Origin: Cristatella mucedo
Taxonomy: Eukaryota; Bryozoa; Phylactolaemata; Cristatellidae
Length of the DNA stretch: 64,000 nt
Direction: 5' to 3'
Assembly (NCBI GenBank): GCA_009760855.2
Contig: WPIO01000067.1
Span: 369,501 to 433,500 of the forward strand
Made by a program: the position numbers and the translations under genes. How positions within the stretch are numbered: position 1 is the first letter of the stretch; each line of letters begins with the position of its first letter. Positions 48,420 through 61,000 of this stretch are shown here, one piece after another. The notes under the pieces are model-generated. The model saw only the letters and a list, made by a program, of their open reading frames with translations. It ran no database searches and was not told where the DNA came from.

Positions 48420-49000
48420 TGGGCTTCTTCTTCCGGCTCCTCTTTAGAGACATTCCCCTTACAGGTTCCGGACGTGACACTCACAGCCCTCGCCTCGCGT
48501 ATCGTGCAGGGCTTACACGCACCAACTTTCTTATGTGTGCACATTGCCGATCACTTGATGCATCGCTTCAAAAGTCCCGCTTACGTGCACAATCAGCCGC
48601 CACGAGAGTTCTCACTCTGTGTCGAATGCTTATGTCTCTCTATCAAAGTTTATAGTTTCAAACGCACACGGTACTGGCAAAGGAAGAGTCCATCACCCAG
48701 ACTGCACGAAACAGAGTGACTGCCAAGTGACAATGGCCTGCTGGTCGACACCCACACAAGCCACGCACACAACAAGGCAACACCAGAAACAAGACAGCAT
48801 CAAATTTCTCGAATCCATTTTGGTAATAGAGATGGCAGGCAACTGCTTCTTTATTTATTTATTTATTTACCGATAGCCATAGCAAGTAAACATTTATTTA
48901 GGCACCTAGACCAGATAGCTCAGAATATCTTGAACAGCCTAATGAGTTAATGAGCGATTCGCATGCCAACATGCATGCCACGAGAGGGAAGAGATTACAT
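48420..49000 (+). repeat. Unnamed dispersed repeat C, copy 2
   Basis: The second copy of the repeat at 27575-28240, without the long TG tract. It includes TTTATTTATTTATTTATTTA at 48853 and GACCAGATAGCTCAGAATAT. Confidence 0.65.
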
Positions 49001-49084
49001 GTCAGTAACACCCGTGGCTAATTCTTGTCACAACTTTATATACTCTCTCTCTCTCTCTCTCTCTTTGACAATACAATCGCCTAA

Positions 49085-50100
49085 ACACAAATATATAGGC
49101 TTTCATTTTCATGCAGACAACACACAGCCGTACCTGCACTCTGATCCCTGCAAGCCTGTCAGGCTGACAAACTCTCTTAATTAACTCTGTTGAAGCATGT
49201 ACTGTAAGACAATAGCACAGCAATGACGGGAAGCTTTCTCAAAATTGAACGACAATAAACCAACCTATTGGTTTTGGGCAAATATAGTAGTACTCTGAAA
49301 TTGGAAGACCTAAAATTAAAAATGGGCTCGGCCAGAATGGCTCTTGCATCTGCACGAAATCTGGGCGTCTTGCTCCGAACAGAACCTTCACTAGATGACC
49401 GTATAAGCTCTTAAATCAAGTCTGCCTACTTTTAGCTACATAAAAATGCAAATATTTGGGCCTGATCTGAATAGGAACACCACATCCAAGTTGGTCCATG
49501 CATTTGTGATATCACAGTCTAGACTTACTAGTGTAACTCACTGCTTGCAGGTCTTACTCCCTTGCATGAGCAACTTACAGTTGGTGCACAACACTGCAGC
49601 AACGCTTGTCTGTCGTGAACATCCCAACTGCCTTGTTACTGCACACCGGCACGGCCCACACTGGATCCCCATCAAGCAGCCTATCGATTTCAATGATCTG
49701 TCACTCACTTGTAGGTCCCTCCATTCTCTTGCTCTGGTCAACCGATCACAAATAATTCACATTCAGGATTTGGATTGTACCACCAGCTTTTCTGACTAAA
49801 GTCGTTTAGCAGTGATCTAACCAAACTAAAATCCTTGGCAGACCTTACCTTCAATTTCATTCTCTCACAGACACAGTCCTAACTGTAGTAAAGACATCGC
49901 CGAACTTGACATAAAAAATCCAACATTTTCCCCATAGCATTTGCAGGTTCAGTACAAATTAATCCTTGTTGGCTTATGCATGCTGACACTGTGCATGTTA
50001 TTACCAACCAATTGATTGATAAGCTTCCTTTTCAGCATATGTAAAGTGCCTACACAATTTGGTCTGTTAGACCAGTATACAAAATGACTCATTATTTATT
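49085..50100 (+). mobile_element. CR1/L2-like LINE, degraded RT C-terminal half and 3' end
   Basis: Plus-strand fragments include GFHFHADNTQPYLHSDP, NTTSKLVHAFVISQSRL, NLQLVHNTAATLVCREH and PIDFNDLSLTCRSLHSL. A 3' terminal region with GTAAAGTGCC and TTATTTATTA follows. Many frameshifts. Confidence 0.8.
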
Positions 50101-50465
50101 ATGATAACAATAAGTGGTATGCCAATTGTTTCAACAAGATGCATCCACGGGCGTCTGTCTGAGTGTGAGAGGCTGTATATTTCAACTTGGTTCACAATGT
50201 ACCTATATTCTAAAAGTTGCACGATCGTTTCTGTCAGATATCACATGAATTTGCTGTATATCCCTGCTCAAGAATCATAAGTCATTCAAGCTTAAAATCT
50301 GAGAATGCCGTAGCGTCACTGAGACAATGGCTACAGTGGGAGAGCGGGTCAGCTTACTGTCTGGATACTTCAGCAATGGGGGAGCACAGCCCCGTGCGTG
50401 TGCATGCGCACGTCAACGACATGCGATGACAACGACGTACGATGACGTGCGTACATCAACGACAG

Positions 50466-50577
<112 letters not shown>

Positions 50578-50629
50578 CAACCACATATGGCACATGCCAG
50601 TAACTTTGCATGTACCAGGAATAAAGTGT

Positions 50630-51025
50630 CAATGTTAGTAATATTAATACCTTTGTATAGCACCATTAGAGAAGTAAATCTCTTTCTAGGCACTTTACAG
50701 ATGCTGTACAGGAAGCATGACCAAATGATTAATGGTAACATTCAAAAGCATAACATTGTTAGATGCAACATGCACAGGGTCAACATGTAGATATGGTTAG
50801 AGGCAGCAGTCACAGTGTCAGCAAGCATAAACAAAGGACGAATCACAAGGACAAACTAAATGCTGCAATAAACAGATGTATTTTTAAGCTTCTTTTTAAA
50901 TATCATCATGTCAGAGGATGTCATGACGCAAGTCGAAAGTGAGTTCTAGGCTTTGGGAGCATACAAACTAAAGGTACGGTCTCCAAAGGTTTTGAGATTC
51001 GTACGAGGTATAGCTAAACGATGGT
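50630..51025 (-). mobile_element. CR1/L2-like LINE 3' end
   Basis: The minus strand contains the TTGGGAG..ACTAAAGG, CACAGGGTCAACATGTAGAT and tail landmarks shared with the other copies. It follows the (CA)n tract at 50467. Confidence 0.75.
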
Positions 51026-51599
51026 TAGACATGGACCTACTGACTGACATCAACAATACTTGCAGGAGGGAATTGGCAACAAAAATTAAAGGCAACGATA
51101 ATTTCTGGTTGCATGTAATGATAATAATAATAATAATAGGATGTTTGTACAGGAACTAAATCTGCAACTCACTCCAAGAGAATCAACAACCAAGGTTAAG
51201 GACATGCACGGTATAATTTTTAGACAAGCATCCATAAGCACACAATTGTCATGCTTAGAATCATGCAAAAGAACACACGAAGATACTCAGGGCCATCAGT
51301 TAGTTGAACCTCTTGTCTAGTAACATGCACTGAATCATGCACAGGTAAGCACACTGGAGCAAAAAACAGACAAGGTTGCTAGGGTGCAGCAAAAGCTGAC
51401 TGGAACAGATGGTCTTTAGATGCGTCTTACATGATGGAATGAAAACTGAACCGAGCTACAGAGTTTCGGTACATACGAGCTGAAGGTTCGATCACCAGAA
51501 GATTTCCATTGAGTGTGAGAAACTGCAAGACAACTGGCGGACAAGAAGCGAGTGGTCTGAGATCACACTGGAAGAGCAAGGAGGTCAAATAACTGTTTA

Positions 51600-51995
51600 C
51601 CTATACCTCGTACAAACTTCTAATCCTTTGGAGATCGTGCCTTTAGTTCGTACGCTCCCAAAGCCTAGAACTCATTTTTGACTTGTGTCACGACATCCCC
51701 TGACTTGACTACATTTAAAAAGAAACTAAAACACACATCTATTTATGACAGCATTTAGTGGGTCCCTGTGATTCGCCCTTTAAGTGCTTATGCGTACTGA
51801 CACTGAGCATGCTGCCACTAAAACCACATTTGCATGCTGACCCGGTGCATGTCACCCCTAACCATGTTATTCATGTTATTTATCAAGCATGATACCACTC
51901 ACCATTCGACCGTGTTTCCTTTGCAGCAAATGTAAAGCGCCCAGAAAGATTCTCTGAGGGCGTTTTATCAAGTGCACTATTATTTTTCTTATTAG
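51600..51995 (+). mobile_element. CR1/L2-like LINE 3' end
   Basis: Contains CCTCGTACAAACTTCTAATC, CTCCCAAAGCCTAGAACTCA, GTGGGTCCCTGTGATTCG, GTAAAGCGCCCAGAAAG and a terminal TTATT stretch. Confidence 0.8.
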
Positions 51996-51999
51996 ACAA

Positions 52000-52145
52000 G
52001 AGTGAGGATCTCGAGGTCGATTTGATGCTTGATAGGGAGCCAACTAAGCTCAGGGACAGAAATGGTGTGACACTGTTGATAACAGATCAGAAGAACTGCT
52101 GAGTTTTGCACAAGCTGCACACGATCAAGGGCATAAGCCTGGAGT
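52000..52145 (-). mobile_element. CR1/L2-like LINE internal fragment
   Basis: On the minus strand it resembles the RT C-terminal segment found in the other copies (TTTGCACAAGCTGCA, GATTTGATGCTTGATAGGGA). It abuts the 51600-51995 copy in opposite orientation. Confidence 0.55.
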
Positions 52146-53264
52146 CCTAAATAAAGGTCATTGCAGAGCTCGCCTTCTGCATGAGCTCTCTGATTTGCTC
52201 GCTAGCCAACTTCCAGTCAGCTAACTGGGCTGATCAGCTTCCGAGAGCTCAACACCAGATGTGCAAGTCACATACGGTATAGTGCAGCATTCAACGGGCT
52301 AATCAGTGATTGGTTCCCAAGGGCAGGTGATTTTTATGACAAGGTTTAATGAAGAGCTGATTATTATGCCGGGATCAAGCAGAGGTGAAGGCTAACACAT
52401 CGATGCATAGGGCTAACAGCCCTAGACACGCAGATAGCAAACATAGTTCGAGTAGGACTGGCTGCAGTAGTCGGTTGCTCGCACACGGACCCACGAGTGA
52501 GATCAAGGACTGCCACTTCACTCAGGTAAGGGCCGACCAACCGGCTTCCTGCATCTAATCAGTAAAAAAAAACAAACTAGGGCTACCGGCTTAAGCGACC
52601 GTGGGATTTATAAAGGTTTCCCCTTCTTTGACTGCGAAACGAAACGAATTCGAAGCGAACGGAGTGGCAACGGCCGACACCAGTGCCTACATCATACACA
52701 CCGACGACCGTAAAAGTGTGTGCGTGCACAAGGACAAACAAAGGCCACGTTCGTAGGATGATACGCGGCCCAAGTGATGGAACACGCGAGTAGGCTTTGT
52801 AAAAAATGTCAATACGTATCACTGAATGCGAGTTCTAACGAGCCTGAAATACACGTAACGTACACAAGCTACACTTCTCGGTGAGACTGGCTGCCACTCA
52901 GGCGAATGTTCTCTTTCAAGGAATTATGTCACTTCAACGCATACCTTTCAGTCGTGGAACAAAACATGCGGTAATACACGCATAATTTGAATTCGCTTTA
53001 CTACGAAAGCGAGTGCCGCGAGCAAAAGCGATGGTGGCGACACGCCCAAGAAACCACGAAGACCGAAGCAACGGATAGCAACAAAAAGCGATGATAATAA
53101 TAACTGGTAGCGTGCATAGCGCCTCAAGGGAGCTTAATTACTATGCAGATGTTTCCCTGTTAGAGAATCAATTCGCAGGCGTTAGCGACAGACGCGATAC
53201 GAAGAATGCAAAAGAAGAACGGCAATACGTAGCCGAGCCCGGCTGAGAGGCACGAAAAAGAGAC

Positions 53265-53266
<2 letters not shown>

Positions 53267-53357
<91 letters not shown>
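53267..53357. repeat. (AG)n microsatellite upstream of NOLC1
   Basis: 91 bp of perfect AG, about 390 bp before the NOLC1 start codon. Confidence 0.98.
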
Positions 53358-53361
<4 letters not shown>

Positions 53362-53664
53362 CAGCGATCACGTTTGTGACAACTGGGAATGACGGAGCGC
53401 AGCGAGATGTGAGCGTTCGTCGAACAGCAGGCCGTAGGGAGCGACGGAGACGCGGGCGCAAAACGCGGCGGCAGGTCACGCGCGAGCGCAACTCATCGCG
53501 ACCCCAAGGTCGCTTCGCTGGAAAGTCACTGACCTCAAAACAAGGGTTAACGCTGCTAGCCGGAGGAGCCAGAACAGGCACCCCCCTTCAAGCGGCTGGG
53601 CCCGCGTACGCCGCAGACCGGATGCCGAATCCGGTCGACCGGAAACGTGTCAAGGACGTCGGGC

Positions 53665-53676
53665 CGCGCATGCGCC
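53665..53676. promoter_or_regulatory. NRF1-like palindrome upstream of NOLC1
   Basis: CGCGCATGCGCC lies about 75 bp before the NOLC1 ATG. It matches the NRF1 consensus often found in promoters of ribosome-biogenesis genes. The surrounding sequence is GC-rich and has no obvious TATA box. Confidence 0.45.
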
Positions 53677-53749
53677 TCGTTCAATTCCTTTTGTGCGGCG
53701 ACCACGTTGGTTCTGTTCCCGCGCCACGCGAGCAGCACGACGTCGTAGG

Positions 53750-53839
53750 ATGGACCAGGATCTTTTGTCAGCGGTATACGGTTTTCTCAGAGGTTTCGGA
53801 AAAGATGTCGCCGAAGCGTTCCGGAAGAAATCGGGAGCC
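53750..53839 (+). CDS. NOLC1: NOLC1 coding exon 1 (LisH-like, residues 1-30)
   Basis: Encodes MDQDLLSAVYGFLRGFGKDV then AEAFRKKSGA. This matches the LisH dimerisation motif of Nopp140 (VLGFLRDNQLSEVANKF). The donor is GCC|GTGAGT, phase 0. Confidence 0.92.
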
Positions 53840-54957
53840 GTGAGTACTGCCGGGGCCGTGCGAGAGCCAGTCGCCGCCATGCCGCGTGCGCGCTCGCGTC
53901 GCCTCCATCCTCGTGCCCCGCCAGCGGCCTGACCCGCTTTACGTTCCGTCGCCGAGGTTTGCGAAGCGATTGTATTGAGTCGAGCTCGTGCTATACGTAC
54001 TTAACTGTCTCGCAGCCGTCGTAGTCGTGCCATCGACGAGCGTTTTTTTTTGAGCTGGGTTTTTTTTTTAAGCAATTGTCCAGACGCCGGTGACCCGCGG
54101 CCGTCGGTGTTGGTCGGACTAGGATTGCGACTGCTGCTAGTATTACGGGGCTGCAGAACGGTTGACGGATCGAACTGCGCCGTACCAGAGGCCGAGACGC
54201 GAGCTCTGCTAATTTTTCCCAATTAGCGTTGTCGATACCGACTCTTCGCCGCCAAGCGCCCGTGCCCCTTGCTGGACTCATTCGGGATTCGTCGCTGGGT
54301 TGGCGGCGGCGGTAGTCGATGAGAGCGACGGCGGCACGCTATCCATCAGGCGTGCCGATGCATTTCTGCGGTTCGGGCAGCGCTGTTCGCTCGCCGTCTT
54401 ATTTATTCGGCCGTCGTCCCCCGGCCTGCTTGTGTATCGGAGCTGCATTCGGCACTCGTCAGCCGTGTTTCGAGGTGCTAGTTCCTATCGGGCATCGGTC
54501 GTGCGGCGGCTTTGCGGGCCCTAGCAGCCGCCGCTTGCAGTCGCGTGCTGTTCGGAAGACATGGTCGGAAGCTACAGAATGCGTTCGTTCAAATTCACGG
54601 CCGTGTTTGTTGCAGTGACTTAACCAATCTGGTTCAGGTGCCGCCGACATTATTCGCTCACCCCCATCTTTTTGGCAAGAGGCTAGTCCGTTTGAATGTG
54701 ACGGTCACATGTGTGGCTAGGAAGCCTCCGAAAGTCCTTGCTCCTGGGTACTACCTTAATGGATACTCATCTGTACCAGGGTGTGATTTTCCCTGTGATT
54801 CTCGTACCTCCCTGGCCCCACCGGTCAGATCTTACATTCAGTTTGACTAATATGACCTCTAATCACACCGTAGTCTTGTGTTCGAGCAATGCATCGATGT
54901 ACCCTCGAAGCTGTCCGTGTCTACTTGTGCGCACGTGTGGACGACCTCAAAATCGAG

Positions 54958-55014
<57 letters not shown>

Positions 55015-58000
55015 GCTCAAAGATATGCCGAAAGTAGCTCTTTGGTGTCCCTTCATACACTGCAGGTGCTTTGTTGGAAGAAGCAGTTTTTTCTTTTCCC
55101 TTTAGGTTAGGCTGGAGGTCGGCCGTCACACGAATTGGTAGTGAGAAGTTCTTTAATTTCGCTAGCCGGCAGCTCAGTGACGGTATCGTTTAGGTATACG
55201 GTGCCGTTTCATTTCCAACATTTGCTGTAGCTGCCAGCTCCAGTTTTTACTCTTCAGCTGACGCTGTGTGGCTCGCCGAGTTTAGCAGTCGGTCGTATGG
55301 GTCGACAGTCGTGTGTGGGGACACCTTTTTTGCGCTTGCTAGTAGCATGTTTGCGGTTGCTGGCCATCCGTTCTTCACCTCGTCTCTCTTTGTAGAAGGA
55401 ACCTGCTGCCGGCTCAGAGACCCTTCTGCAGAGCCTCTACGAGAAGTCCAAGAAGTAAGCTCACTCTATTCTATCTTTTCTCTTTATGCTTCTCTCTCCG
55501 GCCCTCTTTCTCTCCTGTTCTCTGAAGCTTCTGCGTCGAGCTGTCATTTGCAATCTCTGCGTTTGCTCTTCTGCTAGCATCTCATGTGGATACTCAAAAG
55601 AGTTGCATACTTGCTAATGTGATCGCCGCTGCATGGTGCAGTGCATTGGGCATTTTCGTGTTTGCTGCAACATCTAGTGAGTACTGTGTAACTGAATGAA
55701 AACTAAGAAATGCATACACCGTGAAAGGACAAGTGCTGTTAATCTGCAGAAAAGCATAGCATGTTCTTTCTGTATAATGCGATTTGAGAGCTGCTCTGTG
55801 TATACGTTTGGAAGTCGGCATTTTCATGTGCTGTCCTTGACTCCAAGGAAGCCAACTACAACCGTCGGTGTGCATTGTGCTGGATAGAAAGAAAATTAAG
55901 GTGATCCAAGTACGCGTGATCACTTCCATCTTGCAACCATATCATTGTTGCCTAGTCTCATGCTGTCCGGATCAAGTCCGACTCGGGATGTGGCAAGCAA
56001 ATGAAGATCCGCTCGTAATCGGCGGAATGTTTTGATTACCGAGCTTGTTCGTGTCTCTAGGCCAGTTGAAATCATAACCAGTTAGAATCTCCCTCTTTAA
56101 CATAAGCCATGGCACGGAAAGAAAAATAGCGATCCCAGCCTTGTCCTTAGCTTGTTTGCTCCGTGATTTCGTGCCAAGCCGAAATTGGTAGAAAAGATGC
56201 ACTGTAGTCGATGTCTTGGAAGTGGTTGGAATGTGCAGCCTCTGTGTTGTCGATGTATTTGTGTTAATCTTGGGGGGAGGGATCCTTGATTATCTGCTCC
56301 AATCATCAGTGTGCTAGTTGGTCTTAAGAATCGTTCTCCAGGGCACCAGTGAGTCGCGCTGCAGTAGCTTGGCGTAGTTGCTATGCGACAGTGGTGCAAA
56401 TGGCATCAACGTTCCCTCTATAACAGCGGTAGGCTACATGCTTGTCGGGCTTCTGTTTTCGAGCACTGTTCTGTTTGAACGTGCCTTTGACTTCCCGGCA
56501 ACCTGCAGCATTTGTACGGCAGCTAGCGTTGCAGTCGCACTCCTCTTGTACTTGCAGGGAAGGCAAGGGTTCTGCTCTCAAGTCTGGAGCTGCTGCTGCA
56601 GCCTCTGGCGCCGGTGAGCCTCTACTGCTGTACTGTGTTATGCTGCTGCTGATGCTGCCTACTACTGCCAACTGGTGCCAGAGCGAGCAGAGCTGACACT
56701 TTCTCCCTCCTTGCCCTATTTTGCTCTAGACAGTTGAAGGTCGTCTTCACAGTCATTTGGTTTTTGGTCCTATATCAGTCCTGCTTAGTTCCTTTCTTTT
56801 TTGATGGGACGGTGGCTTGGTTAGATCCTTGTGGGAAATTGGCGCAGTCGGTTAGAATTCTCACCTTTTTAGCCTCTCGAGAGCAATATATCAAATTTAT
56901 TATTATCTCGTTTTGCATGCGTGACCATTTTGTCGTAGTGGCGCTGCAGCGGAATGGTTTGTGACTGTGGCACGGCATGAGTTATTCTCACTCGCATTTT
57001 GTTCACACTCGTCTCCACACCCCAGGGTCTTTTGGTGCTGTATTTACGAAGCCCCCGGTTCTATTAGCTAACATTTACTCTCAGCCTCGTGCTTGTTGTC
57101 TTCCTGTGGCTCTGCTCCCACCGAGGTCCCCTTACAGGTCGCAGGTTACAGGTCACAGCTTTTGTACCACTCGGTAGTCAAATAGGCTGAGTAGCTGTTA
57201 CTGGAAGCTGCACGTCAGGGTGGGGGGGAACCTGTGCAGGACCCAACCGACTTTCATCGATGACCATTTTCATCGATGACCATTGGTCGGCAAGCTTTCA
57301 TCGAAGACCAATTTGCTCTTCGACTATCTTGACCCATTTTCACGGAGGATCTCTATAAAATTTGACAGTAAGATCGAGTGAGTCATTCCTGTAAATCCAC
57401 CTTGCCACGGTGCCTTGCCGGATATTAATAGTACCACTACGAAGAACAACTATGACTGGAGTTTGTCAAAGCTGGGGAGACAAATTTTTGTTAATTTGTG
57501 TGCATGCATCGAACCAGGAACTATTGATGAGCAGGGAAACATCGTCTTTATTTAATTCTTGTGTCAATGGTGCTGAGATTATTTCTCAGTGGAACCGATA
57601 CGAATGAAGACACTGTTAGCCTTACTGAGACTGTTAGTCGTAGCACCGGTCGGTGAGTTATTGTGGGTAAACCTTTTCACAGCAATGCTCTAATGTGCAT
57701 ACTTGAATTTTGGAATTGTATACCTTGTGAACTCGATTTTTGCGGGCTATTACTAGCCTATGAGAGTCATGCACAAATGTGACGTTTTAAACTTAGCTCA
57801 AGGGTAAATGTCTGAAATAAAAATACTGAAAGAATAGAAAATATTGAACAAGTATGTCCAATCATTGACTACTTGTTTATGGTACATTTCAGAAGGCACC
57901 ATGTCAGAAATGGGATCGGAAGTTTAAAAAGACACGCACAATGGTTATGCAAACAATGTCTAGCCCAGAAGTAAACCGGAGGTCGTGCACACACACGCGC

Positions 58001-61000
58001 GCACACGTGCGTGCACACACACAGGGGCGCACACGTGTGCACACAGGTCGACATACATACATAAATGGAGCTAGTTCATTCTTGTGACTTTTAAGCAGCT
58101 TCATTTGCAGTTTAGCTTTGCGGCTGAAAATTCTGTAACTCGGCAAACAGTTCATAAATCAACATGTTTGATATGCGAGTTCAGATATGCAAGTTCATCA
58201 CTGCTTTTACTTCGTTACAGTAGTCTATGTTAGTTTTCGGTTGGATTAGTATTAGTGCTGTACACGTCCATGATTGCTGAGAACAATGCTCTAGGACGTT
58301 TCATTACACATATAGCGATTCTTGTCCAACCGAAATCTGAAATGAACTACTGCAGTGATTAACAACTGTAACTCGAATGTCAAATTTTAGTTGATCCATA
58401 AAGCATTGGTCAAATTGAGAAGTGCATAGAAAGAGATCGAGTTCTCTGGGGACGCCATATTAAATGTATTTATGTACTATTATAAGACACGCAGCATCGA
58501 TGTAAATAAAGCTGTTTACAAGTCACGTGGCACCTCAACTAGCTGCCTGCATAGATGTCGATACACCAAAGCTCAACAAGTTAAGAAAAGTCTTGGCTAT
58601 TCTCTGTAACAGCCTGGATTTCAAAGCTTTTGATCATTGGTACTCAAGAGTAGAGCAAATTTTGCTGAGGGCCAGTAGCAGTCATCTCTTGCTATTGCCA
58701 TAGCTTGTGAAAGTTAAGGGAGCAATATACCTTAACACGTGCATATTGATATTAGCTAGATTAAGGCATATGTACTGATCCTAGTTAGAGTGCCTGAAGC
58801 TACGAAGTAGCTTTCTGCGGATACAAACTCGGTCATTCAGTAAAACAGGATTGAAAGTGAGTCCAAGAGCAATACCCTATCGAACTTATGTGAATTAGAA
58901 TTTGCAAAATTTAAAGCATCGCCAATCCCAAACAACTCAAGAGCCATAGCTTGCAGCGGTGAGGCATGCACTCCTTATTTTTTTTCTCTCGAGGCAACGG
59001 TTTTTATGACTGAAGGGTGATGTTGATACATGCGGCAAAGTTATCGATATGCAATTGCAAGCAGTCGGAAGCCGGTTTATTTTGGACATGCTTGACCTAT
59101 TAAACGATTTCTGGCAGTGTATAGAAAGACTCATAAACCGCATAAGCATTGTGATCCACTTGTCTCACTGTCGTCCGAGGGCGCAATAGTCTCCCGGGAA
59201 TAGAGGTGGGCGTGGAGGGTAGGAGAGCGACCCGTTTCACCGAGAGCCGAGCGCAGTCGCTGCTGCTGAAGCGAGCGCAATCTGGCGTCACCGCAGCCGC
59301 GACTGTCCGCTCGTCCGCGCAGGTGACGCCGGCGAGCCGAGCAGCAAGAAGGTCAAGCTGACGAATGGCGGAGGCGTCGCCAGCTGCAACGGCGCAAAGG
59401 GCGAGTCAACGTCGAGCGACTCCTCGGAGGACGACGAGCCGGCGCCTAAGGCCGCTGCAGCCGCCGCCGCCGCGCTGAAGCGGAAGCTCAGCGTTGGTGG
59501 AGCATCGGCAGCAGTGGGCGACGGGCCGGCCAAAAAAGCTGCCAAGACGGCGGCGGCGGCGGCGCTGACCCCTGCCAAGGGGTCAGCTGCCAAGGATTCG
59601 TCCGGCGAGAGCAGCTCCGAGGAGGAGAAGGATAAGAAAAAAGCAGCCGCTGCCGCCAAGTCGCCGGCGGCCGCCTCTGCCAAGTCTGCCGCGCCGGCCG
59701 CTGTCACGCGGAAGACGGCCAAGGACAGCACAACCGAGTCGAGCGACGATTCGTCGGAAGAGGATGCCAAGCCGGTCAAGGTCGGTGCGGCAGCTGCGAA
59801 GAAGCCTGCGTCCAAGCCAGTCGCTGCGGCAGCGCCGAAGAAGAAGCAAGCCGCGGAGAGCTCGTCCACCGACTCGTCGTCGTCGGACGACGACGAGCCA
59901 GCGGCCGCCAAGCCTGTAGCAAAAGGCGCTAAACCCGTAGCGACGGCCGCCGTGGCCGCCGCCTCGAAGGCGCCGGCCGCCAAGCAGGCTGCCACGCCAA
60001 AGAAGGAAGCCGACTCGTCCAGTGACGACTCCTCGAGCTCAGATGACGACGAGGCTGCTGCTTCCAAGAAGGCTGGTGTCAAGGCCGCGGCCCCGTCCAA
60101 GTCGCCCATCGCTGCTGCCGTGCCGAAAAAGAAGGCTGAGGCGAGCTCCAGCGATTCGAGCAGCGATTCGGACGACGAGCCGGCCGCCAAGGCGAAGCCT
60201 GCAGCAACTGCTGCCACTCCGAAGACACCGGCAGCTGCCACTCCGAAGACGCCGGCAGCCAAGCAGCCGACTGCCGCCTCGGCTGCTACAGCGAGCTCAA
60301 AAAAGAAGGCTGAGGCGAGCTCCAGCGATTCGAGCAGCGATTCGGACGACGAGCCGGCAGCCAAGGCGAAGCCTGCAGCGACTGCTGCCACTCCGAAGAC
60401 ACCGGCAGCCAAGAAGCCAACTGCCGCCTCGGCTGCTACAGCGAGCTCAAAAAAGAAGGCTGAGGCGAGCTCCAGCGATTCGAGCAGCGATTCGGACGAC
60501 GAGCCGGCAGCCAAGGCGAAGCCTGCAGCGACTGCTGCCACTCCGAAGACGCCGGCAGCCAAGCAGCCGACTGCCGCCTCGGCTGCTACAGCGAGCTCAA
60601 AAAAGAAGGCTGAGGCGAGCTCCAGCGACTCGAGCAGCGATTCGGACGACGAGCCGGCAGCCAAGGCGAAGCCTGCAGCGACTGCTGCCACTCCGAAGAC
60701 GCCGGCAGCCAAGCAGCCGACTGCCGCCTCGGCTGCTACAGCGAGCTCAAAAAAGAAGGCTGAGGCGAGCTCCAGCGACTCGAGCAGCGATTCGGACGAC
60801 GAGCCGGCAGCCAAGGCGAAGCCTGCAGCGACTGCTGCCACTCCGAAGACACTGGCAGCTGCCACTCCGAAGACGCCGGCAGCCAAGCAGCCGACTGCCG
60901 CCTCGGCTGCTACAGCGAGCTCAAAAAAGAAGGCTGAGGCGAGCTCCAGCGACTCGAGCAGCGATTCGGACGACGAGCCGGCAGCCAAGGCGAAGCCTGC

